DNA of 64,000 nt, taken from contig CAWBSM010000001.1 in assembly GCA_963791455.1 (NCBI GenBank), forward strand, positions 496,001 through 560,000, in the 5' to 3' direction. The notes under the pieces were generated by a model, which was not told the origin of the DNA, did no database searches, and saw only the letters and a list, made by a program, of their open reading frames with translations. Within the stretch, counting starts at the first letter, position 1. The number at the start of each line of letters is the position of its first letter. The position numbers and the translations under genes are program-made. Positions 25,408 through 35,471 of this stretch are shown here, piece after piece. This stretch comes from Bog-473 sp963791455. Its GTDB lineage: Bacteria; Actinomycetota; Acidimicrobiia; Acidimicrobiales; RAAP-2.

Positions 25408-26384
25408 GTGACGGCGCTGCCGGCCGGGGCGGTGAGCGCGGCTCCCGACCTGCTCGATCTGCGGCTGGTGTTCGTCACCGGCAAGGGTGGCGTGGGCAAG
25501 ACGACGGTCGCCGCCGGGCTGGCCCAGCTGGCGGCCGAACACGGCAAGCGCGTCCTGGTCTGCGAGGTCGACGCCAAGGGGGACGTGACGTCGCTCTTCG
25601 AGGCCCCCCCGACCGACTTCACGCCGCGTGAGGTCGCACCCGGCGTGTGGTCGATGTCGATGGACACCGAGGCGTCGCTGCGCGAGTACCTGAAGTTGCA
25701 TCTGCGCATCCCGGTGGTGGGGCGGATCGGGCCGTTGGCCAAGGCCTTCGACTTCGTCGCGACCGCCGCGCCGGGTGTGCGCGAGATCCTCACCGTCGGC
25801 AAGTTCTGCTGGGAAGTGAAGGAGCGCCACTACGACCTGGTGGTGGTCGACGCTTCGGCCAGCGGCCACATCGTCGGCCAGCTCGCGGCACCGCAGGCGA
25901 TCAACGACCTGGTCAAGGTCGGGCTGATCCGCAGCCAGACCGACTGGATACTGGAGATCCTCTCGGACCCGCACCAGACCGGGCTGATCGCCGTGTGCAC
26001 GCCCGAGGAGATGCCGGTGAGCGAGACGCTCGAGTTGGCGGCGCGTATCCGCGAGGAAACGACGGTCCGGATGTCGGCCGTCGTGGTCAACCGCGTCCTG
26101 CCCGAGCTCTTCGGCCAGCGCGAGGAGGAGGTCTTCGAGCAACTGCGCGCCTCGGACACCGAGTGCGTGCTTTCGGAGCGGGCCGGCGGCAACGTGGCGC
26201 CGGTGCTCGAGGCGGCGCGGCTCGCCGTCACCATGCGCCGCACCCGCTCGGCTCATCTGCAGCGTCTGCGGGCCGGTCTCGCCGAGGACGTCTCGGTGCT
26301 GCTGTTGCCCTACCTGTTCGCCCGCAGCTTCGGCGTCCGCACCACGCGCCAGGTGGCCCACGCGCTCGGCGAGGAGCTCGGCTT

Positions 26385-26388
<4 letters not shown>
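25408..26388 (+). CDS. ArsA/Get3-like anion-transporting ATPase, first of pair
   Basis: A 326-residue SIMIBI-class ATPase with an intact deviant Walker A TGKGGVGKTTVAAGLAQL including the signature lysine, and a switch region VVVDASASGH where most ArsA proteins have DTAPTGH. It resembles the paired proteins Rv3679/Rv3680 of mycobacteria, related to Get3. No arsenic operon partners are near and the metal-binding cysteines are not evident. It overlaps the second ATPase gene by GTGA, suggesting a heteromeric complex. Confidence 0.88.
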
Positions 26389-27545
<1,157 letters not shown>

Positions 27546-27570
27546 CGTCGGGGCGCCTACCATCGTTGTC

Positions 27571-28224
27571 ATGGCCCCGTTGATCGATCCTGAAGTCGAG
27601 CTCTACGCGGAGGCGCACACGACGGCGCCCCCGCCCTTCTTGGCGTCGGTCGACGCCTCGACCCGGGAGGGCTTCGAGATGTGGGGGATGATGGTGGGGC
27701 GCCAGGAAGGCCGCTTCCTCGAGATGCTCGTGTTCGCGTCGCAGGCCACCCGCGTCCTCGAGATCGGGACGTTCACCGGCTACTCGTCCATCGCCATGGC
27801 GGCCGGGTTGGGGCCGGGCGGCTCCATCATCTCCTTGGAGGTCGACCCCCACCACGCGGTCACGGCGCGCGGCAACATCGCCGAGGCCGGCCTCGAGGGT
27901 CGCATCAGCGTGATCGAGGGGCCGGCCCTGCGATCGCTCGAGGAGCTGCAGGGCCCCTTCGACCTGGTCTTCATCGATGCCGACAAGGTCACCTACGACG
28001 ACTACTACGAGGCGGTGCTGCCCAAGCTGGCGCACCACGGGCTGATCGTCGTCGACAACACCCTGCAGCACGGCGAGGTGCTGGCCAGCGCCGAGCACCC
28101 GCACGAGGCGGCGCGGGCGGTGCGCGCTTTCAACGACAAGGTGGTGAACGACCCGCGTGTCGTGTGCGTGCTCACCACCATTCGCGACGGCGTGACGCTG
28201 ATCCGCCACGCCGGGGACGGCTGA
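27571..28224 (+). CDS. SAM-dependent O-methyltransferase (CCoAOMT-like)
   Basis: A 217-residue class I methyltransferase of the catechol/caffeoyl-CoA type. The SAM motif is RVLEIGTFTGYSSIAMA, the acidic ribose-binding residue is in ISLEVDPHH, and the metal-site segments FDLVFIDADKVTYDDYY and IVVDNTLQHG are present. It should methylate a catechol-like hydroxyl with a divalent metal. A TACCAT -10-like element ends seven bases before the ATG, so the mRNA may be leaderless. Confidence 0.92.
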   Translation: MAPLIDPEVELYAEAHTTAPPPFLASVDASTREGFEMWGMMVGRQEGRFLEMLVFASQATRVLEIGTFTGYSSIAMAAGLGPGGSIISLEVDPHHAVTARGNIAEAGLEGRISVIEGPALRSLEELQGPFDLVFIDADKVTYDDYYEAVLPKLAHHGLIVVDNTLQHGEVLASAEHPHEAARAVRAFNDKVVNDPRVVCVLTTIRDGVTLIRHAGDG

Positions 28225-28270
28225 GGCCGCCACGATGCGGCGCGCCGAACCGATACCGGTGGCCTGACCC

Positions 28271-29182
28271 GTGCTCGACTACCACCTCCACCTCTGGCCG
28301 CACCATGAGCACAACACGCCGCTGCGCGTCGAACAGCTCGCCGAATACTGCGCTCAGGCCCAGGCGGTCGGGGTGACGGAGCTCGCCCTGACGGAGCACC
28401 TGTTCCGGTTCCGTCAGGCCGACGCCCTGTTGGGTGGCTTCTGGGATGACGAGCGGGTGCCCCCGGCCCTGGCCGAGTCGATGGCCGGGTACTGGAAGTT
28501 CCACGCCACCGCCGACCTCGACGCCTACGTCGCCTGCGCCCAGGAGGCCAAGGAGGCCGGTCTGCCCGTCGTCATCGGCCTGGAGGTCGACTACTACCAG
28601 GACCGCATGGACACGGTGGCGGCTCTGCTGGCCGGGTACCCCTTCGACGTCCTGCTGGGCTCCGTGCACTGGGTGGGGGGGTGGCGCTTCGACGACCTGG
28701 ACGACCCGGTGTCGATGGCCGAGTGGTCGGTGCGCGAGGTCGACGCCTGTTGGGATGCGTACACGCGGGCCCTGGAGGAGCTGGCCGCGACGGGCAGCTG
28801 CGACGTGCTGGCCCACCCCGACTTGATGAAGGTGACGGGCCACGTTCCCGCTGCCCCCGCCGAGTGGTGGGACCGTATGGCCGAAGCGGCCGCGTCGTCG
28901 GGCATGGCGGCCGAGCTCTCGTCCGCGGGCTGGCGCAAACCGGTCGGCGAGCAGTACCCCGCGACGGGGCTGCTCGAGCGGTTCGTGGCCCGCGGGGTGC
29001 CGCTCACCACGGCCTCCGACGCCCACCACCTCGACCGCGTAGCCCACCGGGCGGACGACCTGCGCGCCGTGCTGGCTTCGGTGGGGGTCGACGTGCTGCA
29101 GGGCTACCGGGGCCGCGACCCCCACCCGGTGGTGGTGTCGGGGCGGGTCGACGCCGGGTCGGGGACGGGGACGACCGCCTGA
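28271..29182 (+). CDS. PHP-domain phosphoesterase (histidinol-phosphatase-like)
   Basis: A 303-residue PHP protein. The metal-binding motifs are LDYHLHLWPHHEHN at the start, ELALTEHLFRF, GLEVDYYQ, SVHWVGGW, DVLAHPDLMK and the late SDAHHLDR. This is the layout of HisK-type histidinol phosphate phosphatases, but no his genes are adjacent, so another phosphate ester is possible. It starts with GTG. Its TGA overlaps the ATG of the kinase gene. Confidence 0.85.
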   Translation: MLDYHLHLWPHHEHNTPLRVEQLAEYCAQAQAVGVTELALTEHLFRFRQADALLGGFWDDERVPPALAESMAGYWKFHATADLDAYVACAQEAKEAGLPVVIGLEVDYYQDRMDTVAALLAGYPFDVLLGSVHWVGGWRFDDLDDPVSMAEWSVREVDACWDAYTRALEELAATGSCDVLAHPDLMKVTGHVPAAPAEWWDRMAEAAASSGMAAELSSAGWRKPVGEQYPATGLLERFVARGVPLTTASDAHHLDRVAHRADDLRAVLASVGVDVLQGYRGRDPHPVVVSGRVDAGSGTGTTA

Positions 29183-30777
29183 TGCCGACCCCCGCCGAGC
29201 TCGCCCAAAGCCATACCGACCTCAAGCCCGAGGAGCTCGAGCACCTGCAGCGACTGCTCGGGAGCTGGAGCGTCCTGGCCGACCTCTCGTTCTCCGACCT
29301 CCTCCTCCTCGTACCGGTGTCCACGGGCCACGGCAACGGTGGGGGTGACGGTGACCTTGGCGGTGACGGCTCTGCTCCCGGCACCTCGGTGGCCGAGGAG
29401 GACCCCGAGTTGGTCGTGTTGGGGCAGATGCGCCCGAACAACCGGCCCACTCTGGTCGAGCAGGACCTGGTGGGTCAGACGGTCAACGAGTCCCAGTGGA
29501 CCCTGGTCGCTCAGTGCCTGCACTCGGGCGAGATCGTGCGCGGGAGCATCCACCACCCGATCCTGGGTGAGGCGGTCCCGGTGGAGAACATCCCGGTGCG
29601 TTTCGAGGGCAGGATCATCGCCGCGCTGCTGCGGGTCTCGCTGGCGCCGCTCAAGGGTCCGACCTCCATGTACGAACGGACCTACCTCGACGTGTTCGAG
29701 CGCCTGGCCGACATGGTGGCCCAGTCCGCCTTCCCCTTCCCCGACGAGGACGTCGGTACCGAGGAGGCGCCGCGGGTTGGCGACGGCGTCGTGGTGGTCG
29801 ACGCCGACGGCAGGGTGGAGTTCGCCTCGCCCAATGCGATGAACGCGTTCCACCGCATGGGGATCTACACCCAACCCGAGGGACGCCGCTTCGGGGATCT
29901 CGACATCGAGGAGTCCGCCGTCGAGTGGGCGCTCGCCACGGGCCGGCCCGTGGTCGAAGAGGTGGAGCGACGCCCCGACGTCATCGTGCTCGTCCATTGC
30001 GTCCCGCTCCTCTCCCACGGCGTGGTGACGGGGGCGATGATCCTGCTGCGCGACGTCACCGATGTCCGGCGCCTCGACCGGCTGCTGCTCTCCAAGGACG
30101 CCGCCATTCGGGAGGTGCACCATCGGGTCAAGAACAACCTGCAGACGATCTCGTCGCTGCTGAGCCTCCAGGCGCGCCGGGTGGGGGACCGGGCGGCGCG
30201 GGTGGCGCTCCACGAGGCCGAGCGCCGGGTGCGCTCCATCGCCCTGGTGCACGAGATCCTCTCGCGTGACCCGAGTGACCAGGTGCCCTTCGCCGAAATC
30301 GTCGGCTCGCTGGTGCAGATGGCCGAGGACTCCGTGGTGTCGTCGCAGCCGGTCGTGATCGCGGTCCACGGGGACCTCGGCGAGGTGACGGCCGACGTGG
30401 CAACTCCGCTCGCGGTCACGGTCGCCGAACTTCTGCAGAACGCGGTCGAGCACGCCTTCGATCCCGAGGCCGCCGGCGGCAACGACGGGGCGGCCGGTCT
30501 CGAGGGGGCGGGCGGCGGGGCGGGTTACGCGCCCGTTGGCCACGTCGACCTCACGCTGCGGAACCAGGATTCGGAGTTGCGCCTCGAGGTGCGCGACGAC
30601 GGGCTGGGGCTGCCGGAGGGGTTCGACATCGAGCGGACGACGAGCCTCGGTCTCTCGATCGTGCGCGACCTGGTGGTCAGTCAGTTGGAGGGCACGATCT
30701 CCATGACGGGGTTGCCGGCCGCCGAGGGGGGCGGCACCCGCGTGGCGATCTCGGTGCCTGTTCGCCCCCCCCGGTGA
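29182..30777 (+). CDS. pdtaS: PdtaS-type sensor histidine kinase (HisKA_2)
   Basis: A 531-residue soluble kinase. An N-terminal GAF-like H_kinase_N domain (about 1-190) includes a Gly/Asp-rich insert. A PAS-like domain covers about 195-295. HisKA_2 has IREVHHRVKNNLQTISSLLS (phosphoacceptor at His313/314). The ATPase domain has VAELLQNAVEHAFD and DDGLGLPEG. Convergence with whiB copies the mycobacterial pdtaS (Rv3220c)-whiB1 (Rv3219) neighbourhood. Its partner there is an ANTAR RNA-binding regulator, which is not in this window. Confidence 0.9.
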   Translation: MPTPAELAQSHTDLKPEELEHLQRLLGSWSVLADLSFSDLLLLVPVSTGHGNGGGDGDLGGDGSAPGTSVAEEDPELVVLGQMRPNNRPTLVEQDLVGQTVNESQWTLVAQCLHSGEIVRGSIHHPILGEAVPVENIPVRFEGRIIAALLRVSLAPLKGPTSMYERTYLDVFERLADMVAQSAFPFPDEDVGTEEAPRVGDGVVVVDADGRVEFASPNAMNAFHRMGIYTQPEGRRFGDLDIEESAVEWALATGRPVVEEVERRPDVIVLVHCVPLLSHGVVTGAMILLRDVTDVRRLDRLLLSKDAAIREVHHRVKNNLQTISSLLSLQARRVGDRAARVALHEAERRVRSIALVHEILSRDPSDQVPFAEIVGSLVQMAEDSVVSSQPVVIAVHGDLGEVTADVATPLAVTVAELLQNAVEHAFDPEAAGGNDGAAGLEGAGGGAGYAPVGHVDLTLRNQDSELRLEVRDDGLGLPEGFDIERTTSLGLSIVRDLVVSQLEGTISMTGLPAAEGGGTRVAISVPVRPPR

Positions 30778-30827
30778 GCGTGCCCGGGTGGGCGGGGCCG
30801 TGGACCCCAGGCGACCTGCTCAGACCT

Positions 30828-31127
30828 TCAGAATGCGGCGCGCTGTGAGCGACGTGCGGCCAGCCATGCCTTGCGCAGCTTGCGGCGCTCCTCTTCGGAG
30901 GTGCCGCCCCAGACCCCGGACTCCTGATTGGTGGCGAGGGCAAAGTCGAGGCACGGCTCGAGTGCCTCGCAGGAACGGCAGACCCGCTTGGCCGCCTCGA
31001 TCTGGTCGACCGCCGGACCGGTCGTGCCGACGGGGAAGAAGAGATCCGGTTCGGTGTTGCGGCAGGCGGCCGAGCGCCGCCAGTCGTCCGTGTCCCAGTC
31101 GACGGTGCGGTTCCACATGAGAGCCAT
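30828..31127 (-). CDS. whiB1: WhiB family iron-sulfur transcription factor (WhiB1-like)
   Basis: A 99-residue WhiB protein with four cluster cysteines (Cys22, Cys50, Cys53, Cys59; RVCRSCEALEPC), the GVWGG turn and a basic C-terminal tail (EEERRKLRKAW). These proteins hold a nitric-oxide-sensitive [4Fe-4S] cluster and act with the main sigma factor. Synteny with pdtaS and a CRP-type box 23 bases upstream both match WhiB1. GGAGG lies nine bases before the ATG. A second ATG at codon 4 is possible. Confidence 0.93.
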   Translation of the reverse strand: MALMWNRTVDWDTDDWRRSAACRNTEPDLFFPVGTTGPAVDQIEAAKRVCRSCEALEPCLDFALATNQESGVWGGTSEEERRKLRKAWLAARRSQRAAF

Positions 31128-31149
31128 CGGCTTGTGCCTCCACCAGCAT

Positions 31150-31165
31150 TGTGATCTTTTTCACA
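31150..31165. promoter_or_regulatory. Perfect CRP-type operator upstream of whiB
   Basis: TGTGATCTTTTTCACA is an exact TGTGA-N6-TCACA match to the CRP consensus. It starts 23 bases before the whiB ATG. Regulation of whiB1 by CRP through such sites is known in Mycobacterium tuberculosis. This close to the start it would overlap the core promoter or the leader, which favours repression; that reading is inference. Confidence 0.7.
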
Positions 31166-31202
31166 TGATCGGACCCAAAAGGTGTCCGTCAGTTGAAAAG
31201 CG

Positions 31203-31224
31203 GGTTAACGACAGAAGGTTAACG
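31203..31224. repeat. Two direct GGTTAACG copies in whiB-GDPD intergenic region
   Basis: GGTTAACG occurs at 31203-31210 and 31217-31224, start points 14 bases apart, each with a GTTAAC palindrome at its core. They lie about 80 bases before whiB and 86 bases before the divergent GDPD gene. They could be operator halves or part of divergent promoters. The rest of 31128-31309 shows no gene. Confidence 0.4.
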
Positions 31225-31309
31225 GTCCACTGGGACCCTCGCAAGGAGTTTTGATGAAATTCCGTGGCGTGAGACGCTGCATTCGTGTGACCGGGTTCGC
31301 AGGGTTTCG

Positions 31310-32002
31310 GTGACGGCCGTCTTCGCTCACAGGGGTTGCGCCCAGGGCCTCGTCGAGAACACGCTGGAGGCGTTCGCCGAGGCCCGTCGGTTGGGGGCGG
31401 ACGGCGTCGAGCTCGACGTGCACCTCACCGCCGACGGCGCGTTGGCGGTCCACCACGATGGTGAGATTCCGGGCCTCGGCGTGATCGCTGCGTTGGGTGT
31501 GGCGGACCTGCCCGCCCACGTGCCGCTCCTGGCCGACGTCCTGGCCGTCTGCGAAGGGATGGTGGTCAACGTGGAGATCAAGAACGCCCCCCAGGATCCC
31601 GGGTGGGACCCCGGCGAGGCCGTGGCGGCGTTGGTGGCGTCGGCCATCGACGAGGCCGGCTGGACGGAACGGGTCATCGTGTCGTCGTTCCAGGTCCCGA
31701 CGCTGCTCGCCGTGCAGGCGGCCGACCCGCGCCTTTCTCTCGGCGTGCTCTGGGGTTTCGCCACCCAGCCCGCGCGGGCGCTGGCCGAGGCTGTCGACGC
31801 CGGGTTCCGGGCGGTGCACCCCTTCGTGACGTCCATGGATCCCGCGCTGGTGCAAAGCGCCCACGACGACGGGCTCGCCCTCAACGTCTGGACCGTCAAC
31901 GCGCTCGACGACTTGCGCGCCATGGTGGCGTGGGGGGCGGACGCGGTCATCACCGACCGTGTCGCCGACGCCCTCGCCGTGGCGAGCGGCGACCGGGACT
32001 GA
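31310..32002 (+). CDS. Glycerophosphodiester phosphodiesterase
   Basis: A 230-residue GDPD-family TIM barrel that hydrolyses glycerophosphodiesters to glycerol 3-phosphate and an alcohol. The catalytic histidine is in FAHRGCAQGLVENTLEAF, metal-binding residues are in GVELDVHLTADG, and the second histidine is in LAVHHDGEIPG. A VNVEIKN strand and the closing GADAVITDR also match. It lacks a signal peptide, so it is cytoplasmic. The GTG start is the first after the stop-bounded start of the frame. Confidence 0.92.
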   Translation: MTAVFAHRGCAQGLVENTLEAFAEARRLGADGVELDVHLTADGALAVHHDGEIPGLGVIAALGVADLPAHVPLLADVLAVCEGMVVNVEIKNAPQDPGWDPGEAVAALVASAIDEAGWTERVIVSSFQVPTLLAVQAADPRLSLGVLWGFATQPARALAEAVDAGFRAVHPFVTSMDPALVQSAHDDGLALNVWTVNALDDLRAMVAWGADAVITDRVADALAVASGDRD

Positions 32003-32073
32003 GGCACTCCAAAAATTGCCTGTCGCCGGGCCGAATGGCGAGGAACGGCCCCGGTCCACAAAGATGGTCGGCC

Positions 32074-32850
32074 ATGAACGTCGTCGTGTGCGTCAAGCAG
32101 ATTCCCGACCCGGCCGCCCCCGGGTCACTCAAACCGGACACCAAGACCCTCGACCGGTCCGGCAAGCTCATCATGGACGATTCGGACAATTACGGGGTCG
32201 AGATGGCCCTCCAGCTCGCCTCGGGCGAGGGCGACGAGGTGACCCTCGTCTCGATGGCGCCCGGCGGTGAGACGTCGGGCCTACGCACCGGTCTCGCCAT
32301 GGGCGCGGCCAAGGCGATCCTGGTGAGCGACGACGCGCTGGCCGGCAGCGACGCGCTCGGGACGGCCAAGGTGCTGGCCGCCGCCATCGCGCGCGCCAAC
32401 CCCGACCTCGTGGTGATGGCCACGGAGTCGACAGACGGGTACACCGGCACGTTGCCCGTGCAGGTGGCTGAACTGATGGGGCTGCCGTCGGTGACCTTTG
32501 CCAAGGCCATCTCCGTCGACGGAGGCTCGGTCAAGGTGGAGCGGCAGACCGAGGCGGGCTACGACGAAGTCGTGTGCTCCATGCCCGCGGTGGTCACCGT
32601 GACCGCCGGCGTCGTCGAGCCACGGTATCCCTCCTTCAAGGGGATCATGGCGGCCAAGTCCAAGCCGGTCGACAACCTGACCGTCGCCGATCTCGGCATC
32701 GAGGCCACGGAGGTGGGCGCGGCGGGCGCACGTGAGGAGATCACCGATGTCGCCGAGGCCGAGGCCCGCTCCGCCGGGGAGATCGTGGTGGACGAGGGCG
32801 ACGGCGCCGAACGCGTCGTGGCCTTCCTCGAACAGCTGAAGGTGGTCTGA
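32074..32850 (+). CDS. etfB: Electron transfer flavoprotein, beta subunit
   Basis: A 258-residue ETF beta subunit. It starts MNVVVCVKQIPDPAAPGSLK, contains DNYGVEMALQLA and ends with the ETF beta C-terminal recognition segment region (LTVADLGIEATEVG). With EtfA it accepts electrons from acyl-CoA dehydrogenases and passes them to the respiratory chain. It is followed by etfA after one base. Confidence 0.95.
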   Translation: MNVVVCVKQIPDPAAPGSLKPDTKTLDRSGKLIMDDSDNYGVEMALQLASGEGDEVTLVSMAPGGETSGLRTGLAMGAAKAILVSDDALAGSDALGTAKVLAAAIARANPDLVVMATESTDGYTGTLPVQVAELMGLPSVTFAKAISVDGGSVKVERQTEAGYDEVVCSMPAVVTVTAGVVEPRYPSFKGIMAAKSKPVDNLTVADLGIEATEVGAAGAREEITDVAEAEARSAGEIVVDEGDGAERVVAFLEQLKVV

Positions 32851-32851
32851 G

Positions 32852-33826
32852 ATGCCAATCGACAAGGTGTGGGTGCTGGCCGAGGTGGGCGACTCGGGCC
32901 CGACGCCGGTCACGCTCGAACTGCTGACCGAGGCCCGGTCGGTTGCGTCCACCGTGGAGGCGGTGGCCTGGGGCTCGGACGTCGCCGCGCTGGCCGCGCC
33001 GCTCGGGGAGTACGGCGCGACCACGCTCTACGACGTCGGCGACCTCGGTGGCGCCTTGCCCGGGGTGCCGGTGGCCGGTGCGTTGGCCGCACTCATCGGG
33101 AGCGGTGACGCACCCGACGCGATCTTCTTCCCCGCCACCTATGAGGGCCGCGACATCGCAGGGCGGCTGTCGGCCAAGCTCGACCGCCCGGTGCTGACCA
33201 ACGTGACTGGCCTGGTGGCAGACGGCGATGGACTGTCGAGCCAGCACCCTGTCTTCGGCGGCAGCCAGATCGTCACCGCCCACTTCACTGACGGGGGCCC
33301 GGGCATCTTCGTGATCCGGGCGAAGTCGTTCGCGGCAGAGCCGTCGGGTGGCGCGGCAGCCTCGGTCGCGGCGGCCCCGGTGCCGGACGAGGTCGCGGCG
33401 ACCAACACGGCCAAAGTCGTCGAGCGCCACGTCGAGGAGCGCAGCGGGCCCAAGCTCGACGAGGCGGCGGTCGTCGTTTCGGGCGGGCGCGGCCTCGGCG
33501 AGGCGGCCAACTACGCGATGATCGAGGAGTTGGCCAAGCTTCTGCACGGTGCGGCGGGCGCCAGCCGCGCCATCGTCGACGCCGGGTGGGTGCCCTATTC
33601 GCACCAGGTCGGTCAGACGGGCAAGACCGTGAAGCCGACCGTGTACGTGGCGTGTGGGATCTCCGGCGCGACCCAGCACTTGGTCGGGATGAAGGGCTCC
33701 AAGAACATCGTCGCCATCAACAAGGACCGCGAGGCGCCCATCTTCTCGGTGGCCGACCTCGGGATCGTCGGCGACGTGCACAAGGTGCTGCCGGCACTGA
33801 TCGAGGCTCTCAAGGCGAAGGGCTGA
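32852..33826 (+). CDS. etfA: Electron transfer flavoprotein, alpha subunit
   Basis: A 324-residue ETF alpha subunit. The N-terminal ETF domain starts IDKVWVLAEVGD. The C-terminal FAD-binding domain has VVSGGRGLGEAANYAMIEEL, SHQVGQTGKTVKPTVYVACG and GATQHLVGMKGSKNIVAINK, which are diagnostic. It pairs with EtfB one base upstream. The likely donors are acyl-CoA dehydrogenases elsewhere; the hydratase, SDR and thioesterase genes of this window fit fatty-acid oxidation. Confidence 0.96.
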   Translation: MPIDKVWVLAEVGDSGPTPVTLELLTEARSVASTVEAVAWGSDVAALAAPLGEYGATTLYDVGDLGGALPGVPVAGALAALIGSGDAPDAIFFPATYEGRDIAGRLSAKLDRPVLTNVTGLVADGDGLSSQHPVFGGSQIVTAHFTDGGPGIFVIRAKSFAAEPSGGAAASVAAAPVPDEVAATNTAKVVERHVEERSGPKLDEAAVVVSGGRGLGEAANYAMIEELAKLLHGAAGASRAIVDAGWVPYSHQVGQTGKTVKPTVYVACGISGATQHLVGMKGSKNIVAINKDREAPIFSVADLGIVGDVHKVLPALIEALKAKG

Positions 33827-33889
33827 ACGCCCCGCCGGCTCGCTAGCCCGACCCTCAGGGCACCGAGGGCAGGGGAGCAGGCCTCCCGG

Positions 33890-33904
33890 CGACCGGCCCG
33901 GTCG
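33890..33904. terminator. GC-rich hairpin after etfA (weak terminator candidate)
   Basis: CGACCGGCCCGGTCG is self-complementary over five to seven pairs and lies 64 bases after the etfA stop. There is no T-tract, so efficient intrinsic termination is doubtful. Confidence 0.3.
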
Positions 33905-33921
33905 GGTCAGACGTGGTCCCT

Positions 33922-33971
33922 GTGCACCACGTGTGCACCATCGCGCCGTACCTTCGGCGGTACATTCGGCG
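33922..33971. promoter_or_regulatory. Repeat-rich region upstream of MBOAT gene
   Basis: Two GTGCAC palindromes (33922-33927 and 33933-33938) are exactly 11 bases apart, one helical turn. They are followed by two near-identical tandem copies of GTACMTTCGGCG (33948-33959 and 33960-33971), 20 bases before the MBOAT ATG. The layout suggests operator sites controlling the acetylation pair; no regulator is adjacent. Confidence 0.4.
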
Positions 33972-33991
33972 CAGCCCGCTGATCGCACCTG

Positions 33992-35419
33992 ATGCTCTTT
34001 CCCACCATCGACTTCGCCATTTTCTTTGCCGTGGCCTTCACGGTGAACTGGCTGCTCAACCCCTATGCGCGGTGGTGGAAGCTGTCCATGATCGGGCTGA
34101 GCTACGTGTTTTACGGCTGGGTCGGGTGGAGCTACTGCCTTTTGCTGCTGGCCACCACCGTGGTCGCGTACTCCGGGGCGGCCTGGGTCGCAGCGACGCG
34201 CAACGAGCGGACCAGGCGCATCGCCGTGGGGGTGTCGGTCGCGGCGCTGCTCGGGATCCTCGGCTGGTTCAAGTACTACGGCTTTGTCTCGGTGAACCTG
34301 GACAACTTCTCTCACGTTCTGGGATTGGGCCGGGCCGTCCCTCTCTTGCAGGTCGGGCTGCCCATCGCCATCTCGTTCTTCACGTTCATGGCCATCAGTT
34401 ACGTGGTCGACATCTACCGGCGTGTGCTCGAGCCCGCCAAGCCGCTCGACTTCGCGGTCTACATCTCGTTCTTCCCTCACCTTCTGGCTGGCCCGATCGT
34501 CCGCGGCAACGAGCTCCTACCCCAAATCCGCCGCCGGCGTGACGGCACCGCCATCGACTACTCCCGCGCCTTTTGGCTGATCTTGGCCGGCCTGTTCAAG
34601 AAGGTCGTGATCTCCTCTTACGTGTCGAGCGCGATCGTGACGCCGGTCTTCACCTCGCCGACCCAGCACTCCGCGCTGGAGGCGGTCTTCGCCGCGTGGG
34701 GTTACGCCGTGCAGATCTACTGCGACTTCAGCGGTTACACCGACATCGCCATCGGACTCGCCCTGTTGCTCGGCTTCCGGTTCCCCCAGAACTTCGATGC
34801 GCCCTACACGGCTCGCAACCTGCAGGACTTCTGGCGCCGCTGGCACATGACGCTTTCGCGATGGCTGCGTGACTACCTCTACATCCCGCTCGGGGGCAGC
34901 GCGAACGGCCAGGCACAGACGGTTCGCAACATCATGATCACCATGGTGCTGGGCGGCCTCTGGCACGGCGCGGCGTGGACGTTTGTGATCTGGGGTGGAC
35001 TGATGGGAGTCGGGCAGTGCTTTGGACACCTGCACCGCTCCAGCCGCGTGCGTCGGGGGCTGCCCCCAGTGGCTGAAGGTCCGGTGCGCGTTTGGGTTCA
35101 GCGGTTCCTGACCTTCCAATACGTCTGCTTGGGCTGGGTGTTCTTCAACGCGAGCGGCCTGTCGCAGGCCTTCTCCGTGCTCGAGCGGGTCCTCAGCGGG
35201 TGGGGCGAGGCGTCCCCGCTCGTCACGCCGCTGCTCGTCGTCACCGTCGCTGGCACCGTCGCGTCCCAGTTCGTGCCCCCCCTGAGCGTGACGCGCCTCC
35301 AGGCGGCCTTCTCCCGCCAGAGGACCGTGGTGCAGGTCGGGCTGCTGGGCTTCGCGTTGCTGGGAATCACCACGTTCGGTCCGGTCGGGGTCGCCCCCTT
35401 CATCTACTACCGCTTCTGA
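33992..35419 (+). CDS. MBOAT family O-acyltransferase (AlgI/PatA-like)
   Basis: A 475-residue membrane-bound O-acyltransferase with about eleven hydrophobic segments. The AlgI/DltB-type signatures are GLPIAISFFTFMAISYVVD, FPHLLAGPIVR, YCDFSGYTDIAIG and NLQDFWRRWHMTLSRW. The active-site histidine is in LGGLWHGAAWTFVIWG. These proteins move acyl groups across the membrane to modify extracellular polysaccharides. The next gene, an SGNH-type protein, is the typical partner. Confidence 0.93.
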   Translation: MLFPTIDFAIFFAVAFTVNWLLNPYARWWKLSMIGLSYVFYGWVGWSYCLLLLATTVVAYSGAAWVAATRNERTRRIAVGVSVAALLGILGWFKYYGFVSVNLDNFSHVLGLGRAVPLLQVGLPIAISFFTFMAISYVVDIYRRVLEPAKPLDFAVYISFFPHLLAGPIVRGNELLPQIRRRRDGTAIDYSRAFWLILAGLFKKVVISSYVSSAIVTPVFTSPTQHSALEAVFAAWGYAVQIYCDFSGYTDIAIGLALLLGFRFPQNFDAPYTARNLQDFWRRWHMTLSRWLRDYLYIPLGGSANGQAQTVRNIMITMVLGGLWHGAAWTFVIWGGLMGVGQCFGHLHRSSRVRRGLPPVAEGPVRVWVQRFLTFQYVCLGWVFFNASGLSQAFSVLERVLSGWGEASPLVTPLLVVTVAGTVASQFVPPLSVTRLQAAFSRQRTVVQVGLLGFALLGITTFGPVGVAPFIYYRF

Positions 35420-35471
35420 TGACCGACGCACGCACGCCGCCCCGCCCGACGGACCGGGAATCGCCCGCCCA

